A stretch of 64,000 nt of DNA from assembly GCF_900188335.1 (NCBI RefSeq), contig NZ_FZOY01000009.1, positions 62,001 to 126,000 on the forward strand, written 5' to 3'. Shown piece after piece: positions 52,522 to 61,175 of this stretch. Position 1 is the stretch's first letter. Every line of letters begins with the position of its first letter. This DNA comes from Tropicimonas sediminicola. GTDB lineage: Bacteria; Pseudomonadota; Alphaproteobacteria; Rhodobacterales; Rhodobacteraceae. The translations under genes were made by a program, and so were the position numbers. The notes beneath the pieces were generated by a model. The model made no database searches. It had not been told where the DNA came from and worked only from the letters and a program-made list of their open reading frames with translations.

Positions 52522-52925
52522 GCACGCCACGCACCCTGATGAAACTGCCTCCGGAGTTCTTGCAGTTCCTGAAGTTCTCGACGGTCGGCACGTCGAACAG
52601 CCTGATCCACTACGTGGTTTTTCTGTTCATGTTCCGCATTTTCGCGATCAACTACCTGATCGCGTGCTGCATGGGATATGCCGCCGGATTGACCAACAGC
52701 TTTTTCTGGAACCGGCGCTGGACCTTTCGCTACGCGGGGGAGTCGGATCGCGCGACGCTCGCGAGGTTCGTCATCATCAATCTGACCGCGCTCTGCTCGA
52801 CCCTCGCATTCCTGTTCCTTCTGGTGAATGGCTTCGAGATACGGGAAGAGTTCGCCCAGTTCTTCACCATCGGCGTCTCGATGATGATCAACTTCCTTGG
52901 CAACAAGTACTGGACGTTCAGATAA
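52518..52925 (+). CDS. GtrA-family membrane protein
   Basis: A 135-residue protein with four hydrophobic segments and GtrA/DPMS signatures: FLKFSTVGTSNSLIHYVVFLFM near the N-terminus, NSFFWNRRWTFRY in the middle and NFLGNKYWTFR at the end. GtrA proteins are thought to flip polyprenyl-phosphate-linked sugars across the membrane. Coupled by ATGA to the polytopic protein upstream, which could use the flipped sugar. Confidence 0.93.
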   Translation: MSTPRTLMKLPPEFLQFLKFSTVGTSNSLIHYVVFLFMFRIFAINYLIACCMGYAAGLTNSFFWNRRWTFRYAGESDRATLARFVIINLTALCSTLAFLFLLVNGFEIREEFAQFFTIGVSMMINFLGNKYWTFR

Positions 52926-52936
52926 CTGGTCCCGAA

Positions 52937-52963
52937 GGCGACCGCCGGAAAACCGGGATCGCC
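52937..52963. terminator. Weak hairpin between GtrA and amidase genes
   Basis: Imperfect stem GGCGA...CCGG-AAAA-CCGG...TCGCC, with an internal loop, between convergent genes. No T-run, so only a candidate terminator. Confidence 0.35.
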
Positions 52964-53008
52964 CCGGGTGCCCGCGGCATGCCTGGCAGGATCGTCGTTT
53001 TCCGGAGT

Positions 53009-54415
53009 TCAACTGACCGTTGGCGGGCGTCGGGACAGCAGGTCCGGCCGGTCGGCTTCCAGATGCGCGGCCAGCGACAGGATCGACATCTCGTCGTGCG
53101 CTGCCGACACCGCCTGCAGGCCCACCGGCAGCCCCGCGCTCGTGAAGCCGGCCGGGATGGAGGCGGCGGGTTGCCCGGTGAGGTTGAAGGGATAGGTGAA
53201 GGACGCCCATGAAACGATGGATTTGTCCTCGTAGCCCGGCGGCCGATCGAGACCCGTCGCAAAGGCAGGAACCGGCAGGGTCGGAGAGAGCAGAAGATCG
53301 AACTCCTCGAAAAAGGCCCGCATCCGTTCGCGAAAATCGTAGCGGGCAAAGACGCTTTGATAATATTCGCGCATCTCCTGCATCAGCGCCGGGCGCAGGA
53401 CCTCCAGAACGGCCGGGTCGATGGCCTCGGGATGTTCTTCGATGGTGGCGCGCAGACGCGTGCCGACGCCGGCATAGAACTCCGCCACCCAGAGATCGAT
53501 CGGGTCTTCCATGACGTGGTCGACCTCCTCGATCTCGTATCCGAGTGCTGCGATCCTCTCGACCGTTGCACGGGTCAACGCCATGACCTCGGGATCGACG
53601 CGCGCATAGCCCAGGGTCGGCGACCAGGCGATACGGCGCAATTGACGATGATGGCGCGTGGCGGAGACGTAGTCGGGCTGCGCCGCCGTCACCGCGAACG
53701 GGTCGCGCCGGTCGCGCCCTCCGATCACCGACAGCGCGATGGCGGCATCCTCGACATTGCGCGCCAGCGGCCCCACATGGGCGAGCGTCGGGGTGGCGGA
53801 GGTCGGGTAGACGCCGACTCGTCCGAAATGCGCCTTGATCCCGAACAGCCCGCAGAGCGAGGCGGGGATCCGCACCGAGCCGCCGCCATCCGTGCCGATC
53901 GCGAAGGGCACCAGCCCTGCCGCGACCATCGACGCCGCTCCGGCCGAGGAGCCGCCGGGCGTGGTGTCTGTGTTCCAGGGGTTGCGCGTGATCCCGGTCA
54001 GCGGGCTGTCGCCCACGGCCTTGCACCCGAACTCGCTCGTCGTGGACTTGCCGAGGATCACCGCCCCCGCCGCACGCAGACGCTGAGAGGCCGGAGCGTC
54101 GACGGTCATCGCGTCCTCCGACGAGGCGCGCGAGCCGAAGCGCTGCGGCATGCCCCGGACCGCGATCAGGTCCTTGATCGACGTGGGGATCCCGTCGAGC
54201 GGGCCCAACGCCTGGCGCTTGCGAAGGCGATCCTCCGCGGCGCGGGCGGCAGCGCGGGCACCGTCGAAATCGGTGTAGGCAAAGGTGTTGAGCCGCGGTT
54301 CCAGAACCTCGAGGCGCGCCAGGACGTCGTCGAGCAGGTCGACCGGCGACAGCTCGCCGCTTGAAAAGGCAGCGCGGATTTCGCGGATCGTCAGGAAAGC
54401 CAGGTCGGACGTCAT
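53009..54415 (-). CDS. Amidase-signature-family hydrolase
   Basis: A 468-residue amidase. The Ser-cisSer-Lys triad is visible: Lys81 in TSIKDL, Ser156 in TPGGSSAGA and the nucleophile Ser180 in GTDGGGSVRIPAS. Length is normal. The start has a weak ribosome-binding site (GAGA). Last gene of the TRAP operon, 126 nt after the cyclase. Together they suggest uptake and hydrolysis of an amide or imide, with the amidase releasing ammonia or an amine from a ring-opened product. Confidence 0.93.
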   Translation of the reverse strand: MTSDLAFLTIREIRAAFSSGELSPVDLLDDVLARLEVLEPRLNTFAYTDFDGARAAARAAEDRLRKRQALGPLDGIPTSIKDLIAVRGMPQRFGSRASSEDAMTVDAPASQRLRAAGAVILGKSTTSEFGCKAVGDSPLTGITRNPWNTDTTPGGSSAGAASMVAAGLVPFAIGTDGGGSVRIPASLCGLFGIKAHFGRVGVYPTSATPTLAHVGPLARNVEDAAIALSVIGGRDRRDPFAVTAAQPDYVSATRHHRQLRRIAWSPTLGYARVDPEVMALTRATVERIAALGYEIEEVDHVMEDPIDLWVAEFYAGVGTRLRATIEEHPEAIDPAVLEVLRPALMQEMREYYQSVFARYDFRERMRAFFEEFDLLLSPTLPVPAFATGLDRPPGYEDKSIVSWASFTYPFNLTGQPAASIPAGFTSAGLPVGLQAVSAAHDEMSILSLAAHLEADRPDLLSRRPPTVS

Positions 54416-54541
54416 GCAATGTCTCGTTCGTTAAAGGTTCCGGGTGGCATTGGGAGGGCGACCGCCGCGGCCGATCCGCCCGCAGCGGACCTGCGGACGG
54501 AGGCCTGTCGGCCGCCGCGACTGGTGCGTGGCCGGGTCGAT

Positions 54542-55246
54542 CTAGGCGTCGAGCACCGCGATGGCGCGCACCGGCGAGCCGGAACCGTCCTTGAACTTGA
54601 TCGGCAAGCCGATGAACTCGAACTCGCCCTCGCCGATCAGCTCTTCGAGGTTCACCAGCCATTCGTAATGCGAGATCCCGAGGTCGCGGCACAGGCGGTG
54701 CTGGGCGAAGATGTTGTTGGACGGCTTGTCGGTCGAGGGGCCCTCCACGCCGTGCATCCTGGAGCCGCGGTCATAAAGCCACCGCGTCGCCTCGGTGGTC
54801 AGGCCGGGATTGCCCCAGACCAGCTTCTGCGGGTCGTTGATGTTGCGCTTGTGGAAGCCCGTGCAGAGCAGGACGATGTGTCCATCGACCTTGACCCCGG
54901 ATTTCTCCTCGGCCTCTTCCATGTGCGCGACGGTGATGTCCTCGAGGTCGCCGATATGCTGCAGATCGAAGCAGACGGCCTTGCCCATGAACATCTCGAG
55001 CGGCATCTGGTCGACCGAGGCGCCCTTCGGGTTGGTATGCAGGAAGGCGTCGACATGGGTGCCGACGTGGTCGAGCATCCCGATGAAGTTCGTCTGGAAT
55101 GTCATCGGATCGCCCTCGACACCGAGCCCGAAGGCGAGCGTCTGCTCGTGGGTCTGCGCCGGCAGGTAGATCGGGCTCTGGAAGAGCTTGTGCGACGGCA
55201 TGTTGTCCTCGATCAGCATGCTGAGGTCGATGATGCGTTTGGCCAT
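54542..55246 (-). CDS. Metal-dependent cyclase-family hydrolase
   Basis: A 234-residue protein of the cyclase/kynurenine-formamidase-like family. The metal motif HxGTHxDxxxH is present as His60-GTH64-Asp66-His70 (LDHVGTHVDAFLH). The ATG at 55246 has AAAGGA upstream. Family members hydrolyse formamides, cyclic amides (for example isatin) or lactone-like rings. It lies between the TRAP large subunit (70 nt) and the amidase, so it likely acts on the imported compound. Confidence 0.92.
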   Translation of the reverse strand: MAKRIIDLSMLIEDNMPSHKLFQSPIYLPAQTHEQTLAFGLGVEGDPMTFQTNFIGMLDHVGTHVDAFLHTNPKGASVDQMPLEMFMGKAVCFDLQHIGDLEDITVAHMEEAEEKSGVKVDGHIVLLCTGFHKRNINDPQKLVWGNPGLTTEATRWLYDRGSRMHGVEGPSTDKPSNNIFAQHRLCRDLGISHYEWLVNLEELIGEGEFEFIGLPIKFKDGSGSPVRAIAVLDA

Positions 55247-55316
55247 GGGATGTCCTTTCGTCGTGGCTTGGATTTGGGTGGCGGTGCCGGCCGGGGAGCT
55301 ATCCGGCCCGTGGCGG

Positions 55317-56660
55317 TCACATCTGGGAGGGCAGCCAGGTGGCGATGCCGGGGAAAACGGCAACGAGCGCGACCAGGATCAGCAGGATGACCCAGTACGG
55401 GATCGCGCCCCGAAAAATTCGCGCCAGCGTCGCCTCCGGGTCGTTGACGGACCCCTTGACGGTGTAGACGCACAGCCCCAGCGGCGGGGTCAGCAGCCCG
55501 GCCTCGATCGCGACGATGCCGATGATGGCAAAGGCAATCGGGTCGAAGCCCATGTTGGCGGCAAGCGGCGCAAAGATCGGGACGGTGAGCAGGATGATCG
55601 AGGTGGAGTCGATCACCATCCCCAGCACGAACCAGATCAGGATCATCAGCATCAGGATCACCGACGGCGCGTCCGAGATCGACAGGAACATGCCCTGGAT
55701 GACGTCGTTGATGCCGCCGAGGGCCAGCAGCCGGGCATACATCTGCGCCGTGATCAGCAGGAACAGCAGCGGCGCCGAGATCCGGCCGGCCTCGAGCACG
55801 GCATCGCCGACCTCGCGCAGGCTGACGCCTTTGATCACCGCCAGGGCCAGCGCAAAGATCACGCCGACGCCGGCCGCCTCGGTGGGGGTGAAGACCCCGA
55901 ACCAGATGCCGCCGAGAACCAGCACGATCAGGACCATGACGCCGAACGCACCCCGGACCTCGCGCCGGCGCTCGCTGCGCTCGGCCTCGGTTTCCGGCGC
56001 ATCCGCCGCTGCCCCGGGCTGAGTGTCGGCGCCGGCACCGAAGGCTTGCGGCTTCCACCATGCGGAGACGATGATGAAGAGGAAGAACATGCCCGCGAGC
56101 AGCAGCCCGGGCAGCACACCGGCCACGAAGAGTCGCCCGATCGACTGCTCGGAGACCACGCCCCAGACGATCATCAGCACCGACGGCGGCAGCAGCATGC
56201 CCAGTGACGCGCTGCCCGCTATCGAGCCGAGCGCCACGGACTTGTCGTAGGCGTAGCGCACCATCTGCGGGTAGGCGATCCGCGAGAAGGCCGCCGCGGA
56301 GGCGATCGAGACGCCGGTCACGGCCCCGAAGACCGCATTGCCGCCGACCGTCGCAAGAGCCAGCCGGCCGGGGAGCCGTTTGAAGCCGCGGTTGATGATC
56401 CCGTAAAGGTCGCTCGCCGTGCCCGATCTCGAGATCAGCTCGCCCATCAGCACGAACAGCGGGATCACCGCAAAGACGTAGTCCCGCAGCGCCTCGTAGG
56501 CGGTATTGGACAGCAGCGACCCGGGCACCCGGGTCGAACCGGTCAGCCACGCCAGGCCGAAGTAGCTGCACAGGCCGAGAGCCACGACGACCGGGACGCT
56601 GAGAAGGATCAGGACGACCAAGATGACGACGATGGCGATGGCAAATTCTGGTCCGCCCAT
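55317..56660 (-). CDS. TRAP transporter large permease (DctM type)
   Basis: A 447-residue DctM-family subunit with about twelve hydrophobic segments. Family patterns are FAVIPLFVLMGELISRSGTA, GLMP-like GSASLGMLLPPSVLMIVWG and FVLGMVIDSTSIILLTVPIFAPL. AGGAG lies 7 nt before the ATG. It forms the Na+-coupled transport channel with the DctQ subunit encoded upstream. Confidence 0.95.
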   Translation of the reverse strand: MGGPEFAIAIVVILVVLILLSVPVVVALGLCSYFGLAWLTGSTRVPGSLLSNTAYEALRDYVFAVIPLFVLMGELISRSGTASDLYGIINRGFKRLPGRLALATVGGNAVFGAVTGVSIASAAAFSRIAYPQMVRYAYDKSVALGSIAGSASLGMLLPPSVLMIVWGVVSEQSIGRLFVAGVLPGLLLAGMFFLFIIVSAWWKPQAFGAGADTQPGAAADAPETEAERSERRREVRGAFGVMVLIVLVLGGIWFGVFTPTEAAGVGVIFALALAVIKGVSLREVGDAVLEAGRISAPLLFLLITAQMYARLLALGGINDVIQGMFLSISDAPSVILMLMILIWFVLGMVIDSTSIILLTVPIFAPLAANMGFDPIAFAIIGIVAIEAGLLTPPLGLCVYTVKGSVNDPEATLARIFRGAIPYWVILLILVALVAVFPGIATWLPSQM

Positions 56661-56795
56661 GGGAGACTCCTGGAAGTTGGTCGCGGTGCGCCCTCCGACC
56701 GGACGGGCATCCGGCAGCCGGTTCGGGCGGTGGAAAAGCGGTGGATCGTTGGAGAAGGAGGCCCGGCCGAGACGCGGTGGCGGCCGGACCGGCGG

Positions 56796-57326
56796 TTACA
56801 GCGCGGGAGCAGCATCGACCGGGCGTGGCCTGACCCCGATCAGAGCGGTGCGCAGCGCGATCAGCAGGTAGGCCGCGATGGCGAGGATGGAGCCGGTCTC
56901 GATCACCACGCGCACCGGCCAGACCGGCATCTGGAAGCCCGAGTAGCCTGCGAATTCCTTGGTTTCGATGGCGCGGATCATCGGGGACCAGGAGGCCCGG
57001 GCGATGAGGTAGAAGAGCAAGGCCCCCAACAGCGCGCTCACCGTTTCGGCAATGCGCAGGCCAACCGGTCCGAGCCTCGTGAGCAGAAGCTCGGACCGCA
57101 GCATCGCCCCGGATGTCACCGCATAGGTCACCTGGAGGAAGGCGATGACGACGATGCCGTTGGCGACGATCTCCGCCACCCCGTCGATGGGATGGCTGAA
57201 GACCGCGCGCCCCAGAACGTCCGCCGAGATCAGCAGCGAAACCGCGAGCAGCAGCGCCGCCGCCAGGTATTTCAAGGTCCGCCCGACAAGGTCGACGAGG
57301 CGTTCGGCGAGGAGGATCAGTCGCAT
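56796..57326 (-). CDS. TRAP transporter small permease (DctQ type)
   Basis: A 176-residue protein with four hydrophobic segments and the DctQ pattern ISADVLGRAVFSHPIDGVAEIVANGIVVIAFLQ. AGGGA precedes the ATG. It lies between the binding protein and the large permease (136 nt gap to the latter). Confidence 0.93.
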   Translation of the reverse strand: MRLILLAERLVDLVGRTLKYLAAALLLAVSLLISADVLGRAVFSHPIDGVAEIVANGIVVIAFLQVTYAVTSGAMLRSELLLTRLGPVGLRIAETVSALLGALLFYLIARASWSPMIRAIETKEFAGYSGFQMPVWPVRVVIETGSILAIAAYLLIALRTALIGVRPRPVDAAPAL

Positions 57327-57376
57327 GGTGAAAATCCCTGGCGGAAGCTGCTGGTGGGGCTAAAGGAGGCTGGCGA

Positions 57377-58444
57377 TCACTCGACCGCGTAGCGGTAGGG
57401 CCATGCGTGACCGAGTTCCTCGAGCTTGCTGATGTAGAAGTTCAGCACCTCGGAGCCCGGTTGACCGCGGCCATTGAGTTCGTCTGCCATGCGCTGCGGG
57501 AAGTCTGCCAGCGCCTCGGCCCATTCCGCCTGGGCTTCCGCCGAAATCGCGGTGACTTCGACCCCGAGATCCGCAAGGCGCGCCTCGCCCTCGGCATCGT
57601 TGCGGTCACAGATCTCGGCCGTCACGCCACCCCATTCCTCGCCCATCTCCATCAGGATCTGCTGCACGTCCTCGGGAAGGGCCTCCCAGGTGTCCTTGTT
57701 GATCGTCACCGCGGACACGTATTGCGCGCCGAAGTCCACGCTCTTGAAGTGCGGGGCCACCTCGTTGAGCTTGAAGGTCTGCCACCAGGCCGAGGCGCTG
57801 ATGTAGCCTTCGTAGACGCCCGACTGGATCGACTGGTAGGCCTCGTTGAGGTTGGAGGCGACCGGCGTCGCGCCGACGATCCATTCGAGGTTGGTACCGG
57901 CGCCGGCGATGCGGTGCCCCTGAAGTTCCGAGAACTGCTCCCAGCCGAAATCGGAGCCCAGCCCGTAGTTCTCCGCACAGGCCCCGCCGAGGTAGATCTG
58001 GTTGTGCTCGTCAGCGAAGGATTGCGACATCTCGGGGAAGGCTTCGAACGTCGCCTTGGAGGCCTCGGTGGTCAGCGCCGCACTGGGCGAGGAGAACGGG
58101 AGAAACAGGGTGAAGGTCTGGAGATAGGCCTTCGACGGCTCGAAGATCAGGCTCATGAAGCCGATGTCGAGAATGCCGTCCTGCGTCGCTTCGAGAACTT
58201 CGGTCACCTTGGCGACCTGGCCGGCATGGAATTCCTGGATCGTGATCGTGTGCTCGGTCTCTTCCTCGATCCGCCGCCGAAGTTCCGGCGCAAACCATTC
58301 ATGCGCGGTTTCGGTATAGGCGAGCAGGCCGATCGGGTGGCCCGAGCCCATTCGGATCGTCAGGTCTTCCGCAGACGCAAAACTGGTTCCGGCCAGGAGC
58401 GCGACGCTGGAGAGGCAGGCGGCGCGGGGAGGTAGCATGAACAT
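57377..58444 (-). CDS. TRAP transporter periplasmic binding protein (DctP type)
   Basis: A 355-residue DctP-family protein. Signal peptide (about 1-25, ending FASA), then LTIRMGSGHPIGL, the ligand-Arg region GHRIAGAGTNLEWIVGATP and LNEAYQSIQSGVYEGYISASAW. The family usually fixes a carboxylate through the central Arg. Two start codons (58444 and 58438) are equally possible. First gene of the operon, divergent from a LysR regulator. Substrate probably a carboxylated amide, from the operon enzymes. Confidence 0.93.
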   Translation of the reverse strand: MFMLPPRAACLSSVALLAGTSFASAEDLTIRMGSGHPIGLLAYTETAHEWFAPELRRRIEEETEHTITIQEFHAGQVAKVTEVLEATQDGILDIGFMSLIFEPSKAYLQTFTLFLPFSSPSAALTTEASKATFEAFPEMSQSFADEHNQIYLGGACAENYGLGSDFGWEQFSELQGHRIAGAGTNLEWIVGATPVASNLNEAYQSIQSGVYEGYISASAWWQTFKLNEVAPHFKSVDFGAQYVSAVTINKDTWEALPEDVQQILMEMGEEWGGVTAEICDRNDAEGEARLADLGVEVTAISAEAQAEWAEALADFPQRMADELNGRGQPGSEVLNFYISKLEELGHAWPYRYAVE

Positions 58445-58523
58445 GTCGAATGCCCTGTTCTGTGGTTCGGTTTATGGCTCAACCATATTCACCCCCAGAA
58501 CAGCGGACTATTCCCTGATTCAA

Positions 58524-58545
58524 AATACGTGATATAAACAGTATT
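58524..58545. promoter_or_regulatory. LysR-type operator candidate (TRAP operon/LysR)
   Basis: Inverted arms AATAC (58524-58528) and GTATT (58541-58545) with a 12-bp spacer. This fits the dyad TA-containing boxes of LysR regulators. It lies in the 131-bp AT-rich gap between the divergent dctP-type and LysR genes. Confidence 0.5.
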
Positions 58546-58575
58546 AATATCTACGGCGCGCGGGGGCGTATACAG

Positions 58576-59499
58576 ATGGAGTTGAAGCAACTCAAGACCC
58601 TGATAGCGATCGCGGAGGCGGGCAGCCTGTCTTCCGCGGCGGTTCGGTTAAAACTTACGCAACCGGCGCTTTCCGCATCACTTCGAAGGCTGGAGGATGA
58701 ATTGGGCGTCTCGCTGGTGCGCCGCCATCCGAGGGGCGCCACCCTGACCCGGGAGGGACGAATCGTGCTGCAGAGCGCCTACGAGGTCATGCACGAGGTG
58801 TCCGAAATCGCCTCGGTGACCGCAGCACTGCAGGAAACCCCCGTGGGCCGTGTCCGCCTTGGCCTGCCGACCACGGTGGCCGGCGGGTTGATACCCGAGT
58901 TGCTGCCCGCCCTTCGCGACCGGTTCCCCCAGGTCACGATCTACCTGCTCGAAGCGATGAGCGGCGTGCTGAGTGAAAAGCTGCAGCTCGGGCACCTCGA
59001 CATGGCCATCCTCTACGACATCGAGCCCATGGCGGGCTTGCGCAGCCAGGCGTTGCTGAAGGAGCGGCTGTCCCTGCTCGTCCCGCCGGGCCACCGGCTG
59101 GCCGAGCGCGGTCGCATTCGTCTGACCGAAGTTGCTGATCTGGAGATTGCCCTGCCCAGCAGCGCCCACTCGATCCGCCGCCAGATCGAGACCGTCTGTC
59201 AGATCGAGGGGGTCCAACTGTCGGTGGCGGCAGACATCGACAGCCTTTCGGGGGTGATCAATCTGGTCCGAAAGGGTGTGCCCACGATCCTGCCGGTCTA
59301 CCGCGTCGTCGAGAAGATCGCGGCAGGCGAGATTGTCGCGATCGACATCGAGCGCCCGCGCCTGGAATGGACCGTGCACCTCGCGATGCGCCAGGACGCG
59401 AACCGCCCGCGCGCGGCACTGGCCGTATCGGAACTGGTGAGCGAGATCTGCCTGCGACTGGTGACGGAGGGCCACTGGCCCGGCGAGGTCGTGAGATAG
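58576..59499 (+). CDS. LysR-family regulator of the TRAP/amidase operon
   Basis: A 307-residue LysR regulator of the Nac/Cbl-like subgroup. The helix-turn-helix is SLSSAAVRLKLTQPALSASLRRLEDELG (in two halves of helices) and the effector domain starts near residue 93 (GRVRLGLPTTVAGGLIPELLPAL). Divergent from the TRAP operon with a dyad in between, so it very likely controls uptake in response to the substrate. Confidence 0.94.
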   Translation: MELKQLKTLIAIAEAGSLSSAAVRLKLTQPALSASLRRLEDELGVSLVRRHPRGATLTREGRIVLQSAYEVMHEVSEIASVTAALQETPVGRVRLGLPTTVAGGLIPELLPALRDRFPQVTIYLLEAMSGVLSEKLQLGHLDMAILYDIEPMAGLRSQALLKERLSLLVPPGHRLAERGRIRLTEVADLEIALPSSAHSIRRQIETVCQIEGVQLSVAADIDSLSGVINLVRKGVPTILPVYRVVEKIAAGEIVAIDIERPRLEWTVHLAMRQDANRPRAALAVSELVSEICLRLVTEGHWPGEVVR

Positions 59500-59536
59500 C
59501 GCCGGCCTTCTAGGGGCGCGGCGCAAACTGGCCCTG

Positions 59537-59866
59537 TCACCGAGGGCAACCCGCGTGCCAGCAAATCGTGGCGGGATCGCCAATGGTCGTTTCCCGAATG
59601 ATGGCCTTGTTCTCCTCGGCAAGGCAAATCACCTCGATCTTCAGGCGGCCGTCCCGGTTGGTAATCGTACTCTCCAACCTTTCGGCCGTGTCCACCGTGT
59701 ATTGGCCGAGCCGCCCTGTCAGGGCACCGGCAAGCGCCTGCGTGTAGCTTCTGCAATCACCAAATGACATTTGCTCCTCGGAGACCTTGGTCACCTCTGG
59801 ACCGGACACGCCCGCCCCACAGGCAGACAAGATCGCGACTGCAATTACTGCTGCTGTTTTCTTCAC
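59537..59866 (-). CDS. Small putative lipoprotein, unknown function
   Basis: A 109-residue protein starting with GTG, preceded by GAGGG at 7 nt. The N-terminus MKKTAAVIAVAILSACGAG has the lipobox LSAC, so Cys16 should be lipidated. The mature part has three more Cys (GDCRSY, EVICLAEE, TICWHAGCPR adds two) and no recognised domain. The longer frame upstream of the GTG is not signal-like. Convergent with the LysR gene. A 270-nt region on its 5' side (59867-60139) holds no gene I can support. Confidence 0.65.
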   Translation of the reverse strand: MKKTAAVIAVAILSACGAGVSGPEVTKVSEEQMSFGDCRSYTQALAGALTGRLGQYTVDTAERLESTITNRDGRLKIEVICLAEENKAIIRETTIGDPATICWHAGCPR

Positions 59867-60139
59867 ACGGCTGCCCTCAAATGCATTGTATGTTGAGTGT
59901 CCGTAGAGAGCGACTTTGGCCAAACTTTGGCAGCGTCATTCATGGCAGCGGCCTGACGTTGCGGAACCGGCCATAGCCCCCCGAAACCGTTCTGGATGAC
60001 CCCTCTCAAGGCGTGCGCAAACGCATCGCCAATCGCTGCCAATAGCCACGGGCCCTGTTGCCGCAATATCGTCAGACGAATGAACCGCGCCCGTTGTTGC
60101 CTGACATCCTTCAGGCGATGTTCCGCAATGCCTCTGCTG

Positions 60140-61069
60140 TCACCTCTGGGCGGAGACGATGAATTCCGCCCCGTCCGGCCCCTCGAAAAACGCCACGCAG
60201 GCGTCCATGAAGATCTGCGCCAGCTGCCGCGTTGGCCCCGGCGCGCAGCCGAGCGACAGCAGGACGCCGTTGGTGGCTCCGGCCAGGGGCAGGCAGCGGA
60301 GCGCCTTGCCGGAATAGGCCGGCATGTCCCGTGGGCGCATGTTCAGGAGGGAAAGGCCGAGGCCTTGCGCGACCAGGGAGCGGACCATCTCGGTTGAATT
60401 GGCGGTCGCGGCGATCCTGAACGGCGCGCCGCCCTGGGCCAGGAGTTCCATGTAGTAGCTGCGTGCAGCGGGTCGGTCGAGCAGGATGAGCGGCTCGCGC
60501 ACGATCTCAGGGATCGACACCGCGTCCTTCTGCGCAAGAGCATGGTCTGCCGGGCAGAGGCAATACGTCGGCGCGAAGATCAACGGGCGGGTGGCGATCT
60601 GCGGGGTCGGCAGGTCCTCGACGAACAGGATGACATCGAACTGCCCGTCCACCAGCCCCGCCCGGATCGACATGTTGTCGCCCTCGCTGAAGGAGAGCGT
60701 CACCTCGGGATGCGCCTTCAGAAGTTGCGCGGTGATCGCCGGGAAGAACGCCGGCGCGATCGGCGCGTTGTACCCGATGGCGAGGGAGCCCGACACGCCC
60801 GCCCGCAGGTCGGAGACATCCGCCAGCAGCGCTTCGTACCGCTCCAGCAGGTCGTCGATACGCCGCTGCACGTCGCGCCCCGCCGCGGTCGGGAAGATGC
60901 CCTTGGCCCGCGCTCGGGTCACCAGGGCCATGCCGAAGGTGTCCTCGGCTTGCGCCAGCGCCGTCGAGATCGCGGATGGCGCGACGTTCATCGCGTCGGC
61001 GGCGGCCGAGATGCTGCCCTTCTGGAGCGCCGCCTGAACATAGCGCATCGCGCGCAGGGACAAGGTCAT
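60140..61069 (-). CDS. LysR-family transcriptional regulator
   Basis: A 309-residue LysR regulator. The helix-turn-helix covers SISAAADAMNVAPSAISTALAQAED and the effector domain begins GSLAIGYNAPIAPAFFPAITAQLL. The ATG at 61069 has AGAGG 8 nt upstream and is preferred to a TTG two codons earlier. Divergent from the dehydrogenase gene with a 6-bp-arm dyad between, so it probably regulates it. Confidence 0.94.
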   Translation of the reverse strand: MTLSLRAMRYVQAALQKGSISAAADAMNVAPSAISTALAQAEDTFGMALVTRARAKGIFPTAAGRDVQRRIDDLLERYEALLADVSDLRAGVSGSLAIGYNAPIAPAFFPAITAQLLKAHPEVTLSFSEGDNMSIRAGLVDGQFDVILFVEDLPTPQIATRPLIFAPTYCLCPADHALAQKDAVSIPEIVREPLILLDRPAARSYYMELLAQGGAPFRIAATANSTEMVRSLVAQGLGLSLLNMRPRDMPAYSGKALRCLPLAGATNGVLLSLGCAPGPTRQLAQIFMDACVAFFEGPDGAEFIVSAQR

Positions 61070-61088
61070 CGCCAAAACCTCTGATTCT

Positions 61089-61114
61089 CAGACTAATTTT
61101 AGCTGATAAGTCTG
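61089..61114. promoter_or_regulatory. LysR-type operator candidate (dehydrogenase promoter)
   Basis: Arms CAGACT (61089-61094) and AGTCTG (61109-61114) are perfect inverted repeats 14 bp apart, enclosing CTAATTTTAG (61093-61102), itself a palindrome. It sits 20 bp from the LysR start and 62 bp from the dehydrogenase start. Confidence 0.55.
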
Positions 61115-61175
61115 TTTTTCAAAGGATGCGACCTCTGCCAGACTGCTTGCAGTCGTGACAACGGGAACGCAGAGC

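Noticed and set aside
59863-60066. Short minus-strand frame between the lipoprotein and LysR genes, considered as a transposase remnant.
   Set aside because: No transposase motif, terminal repeats or target duplication could be seen.
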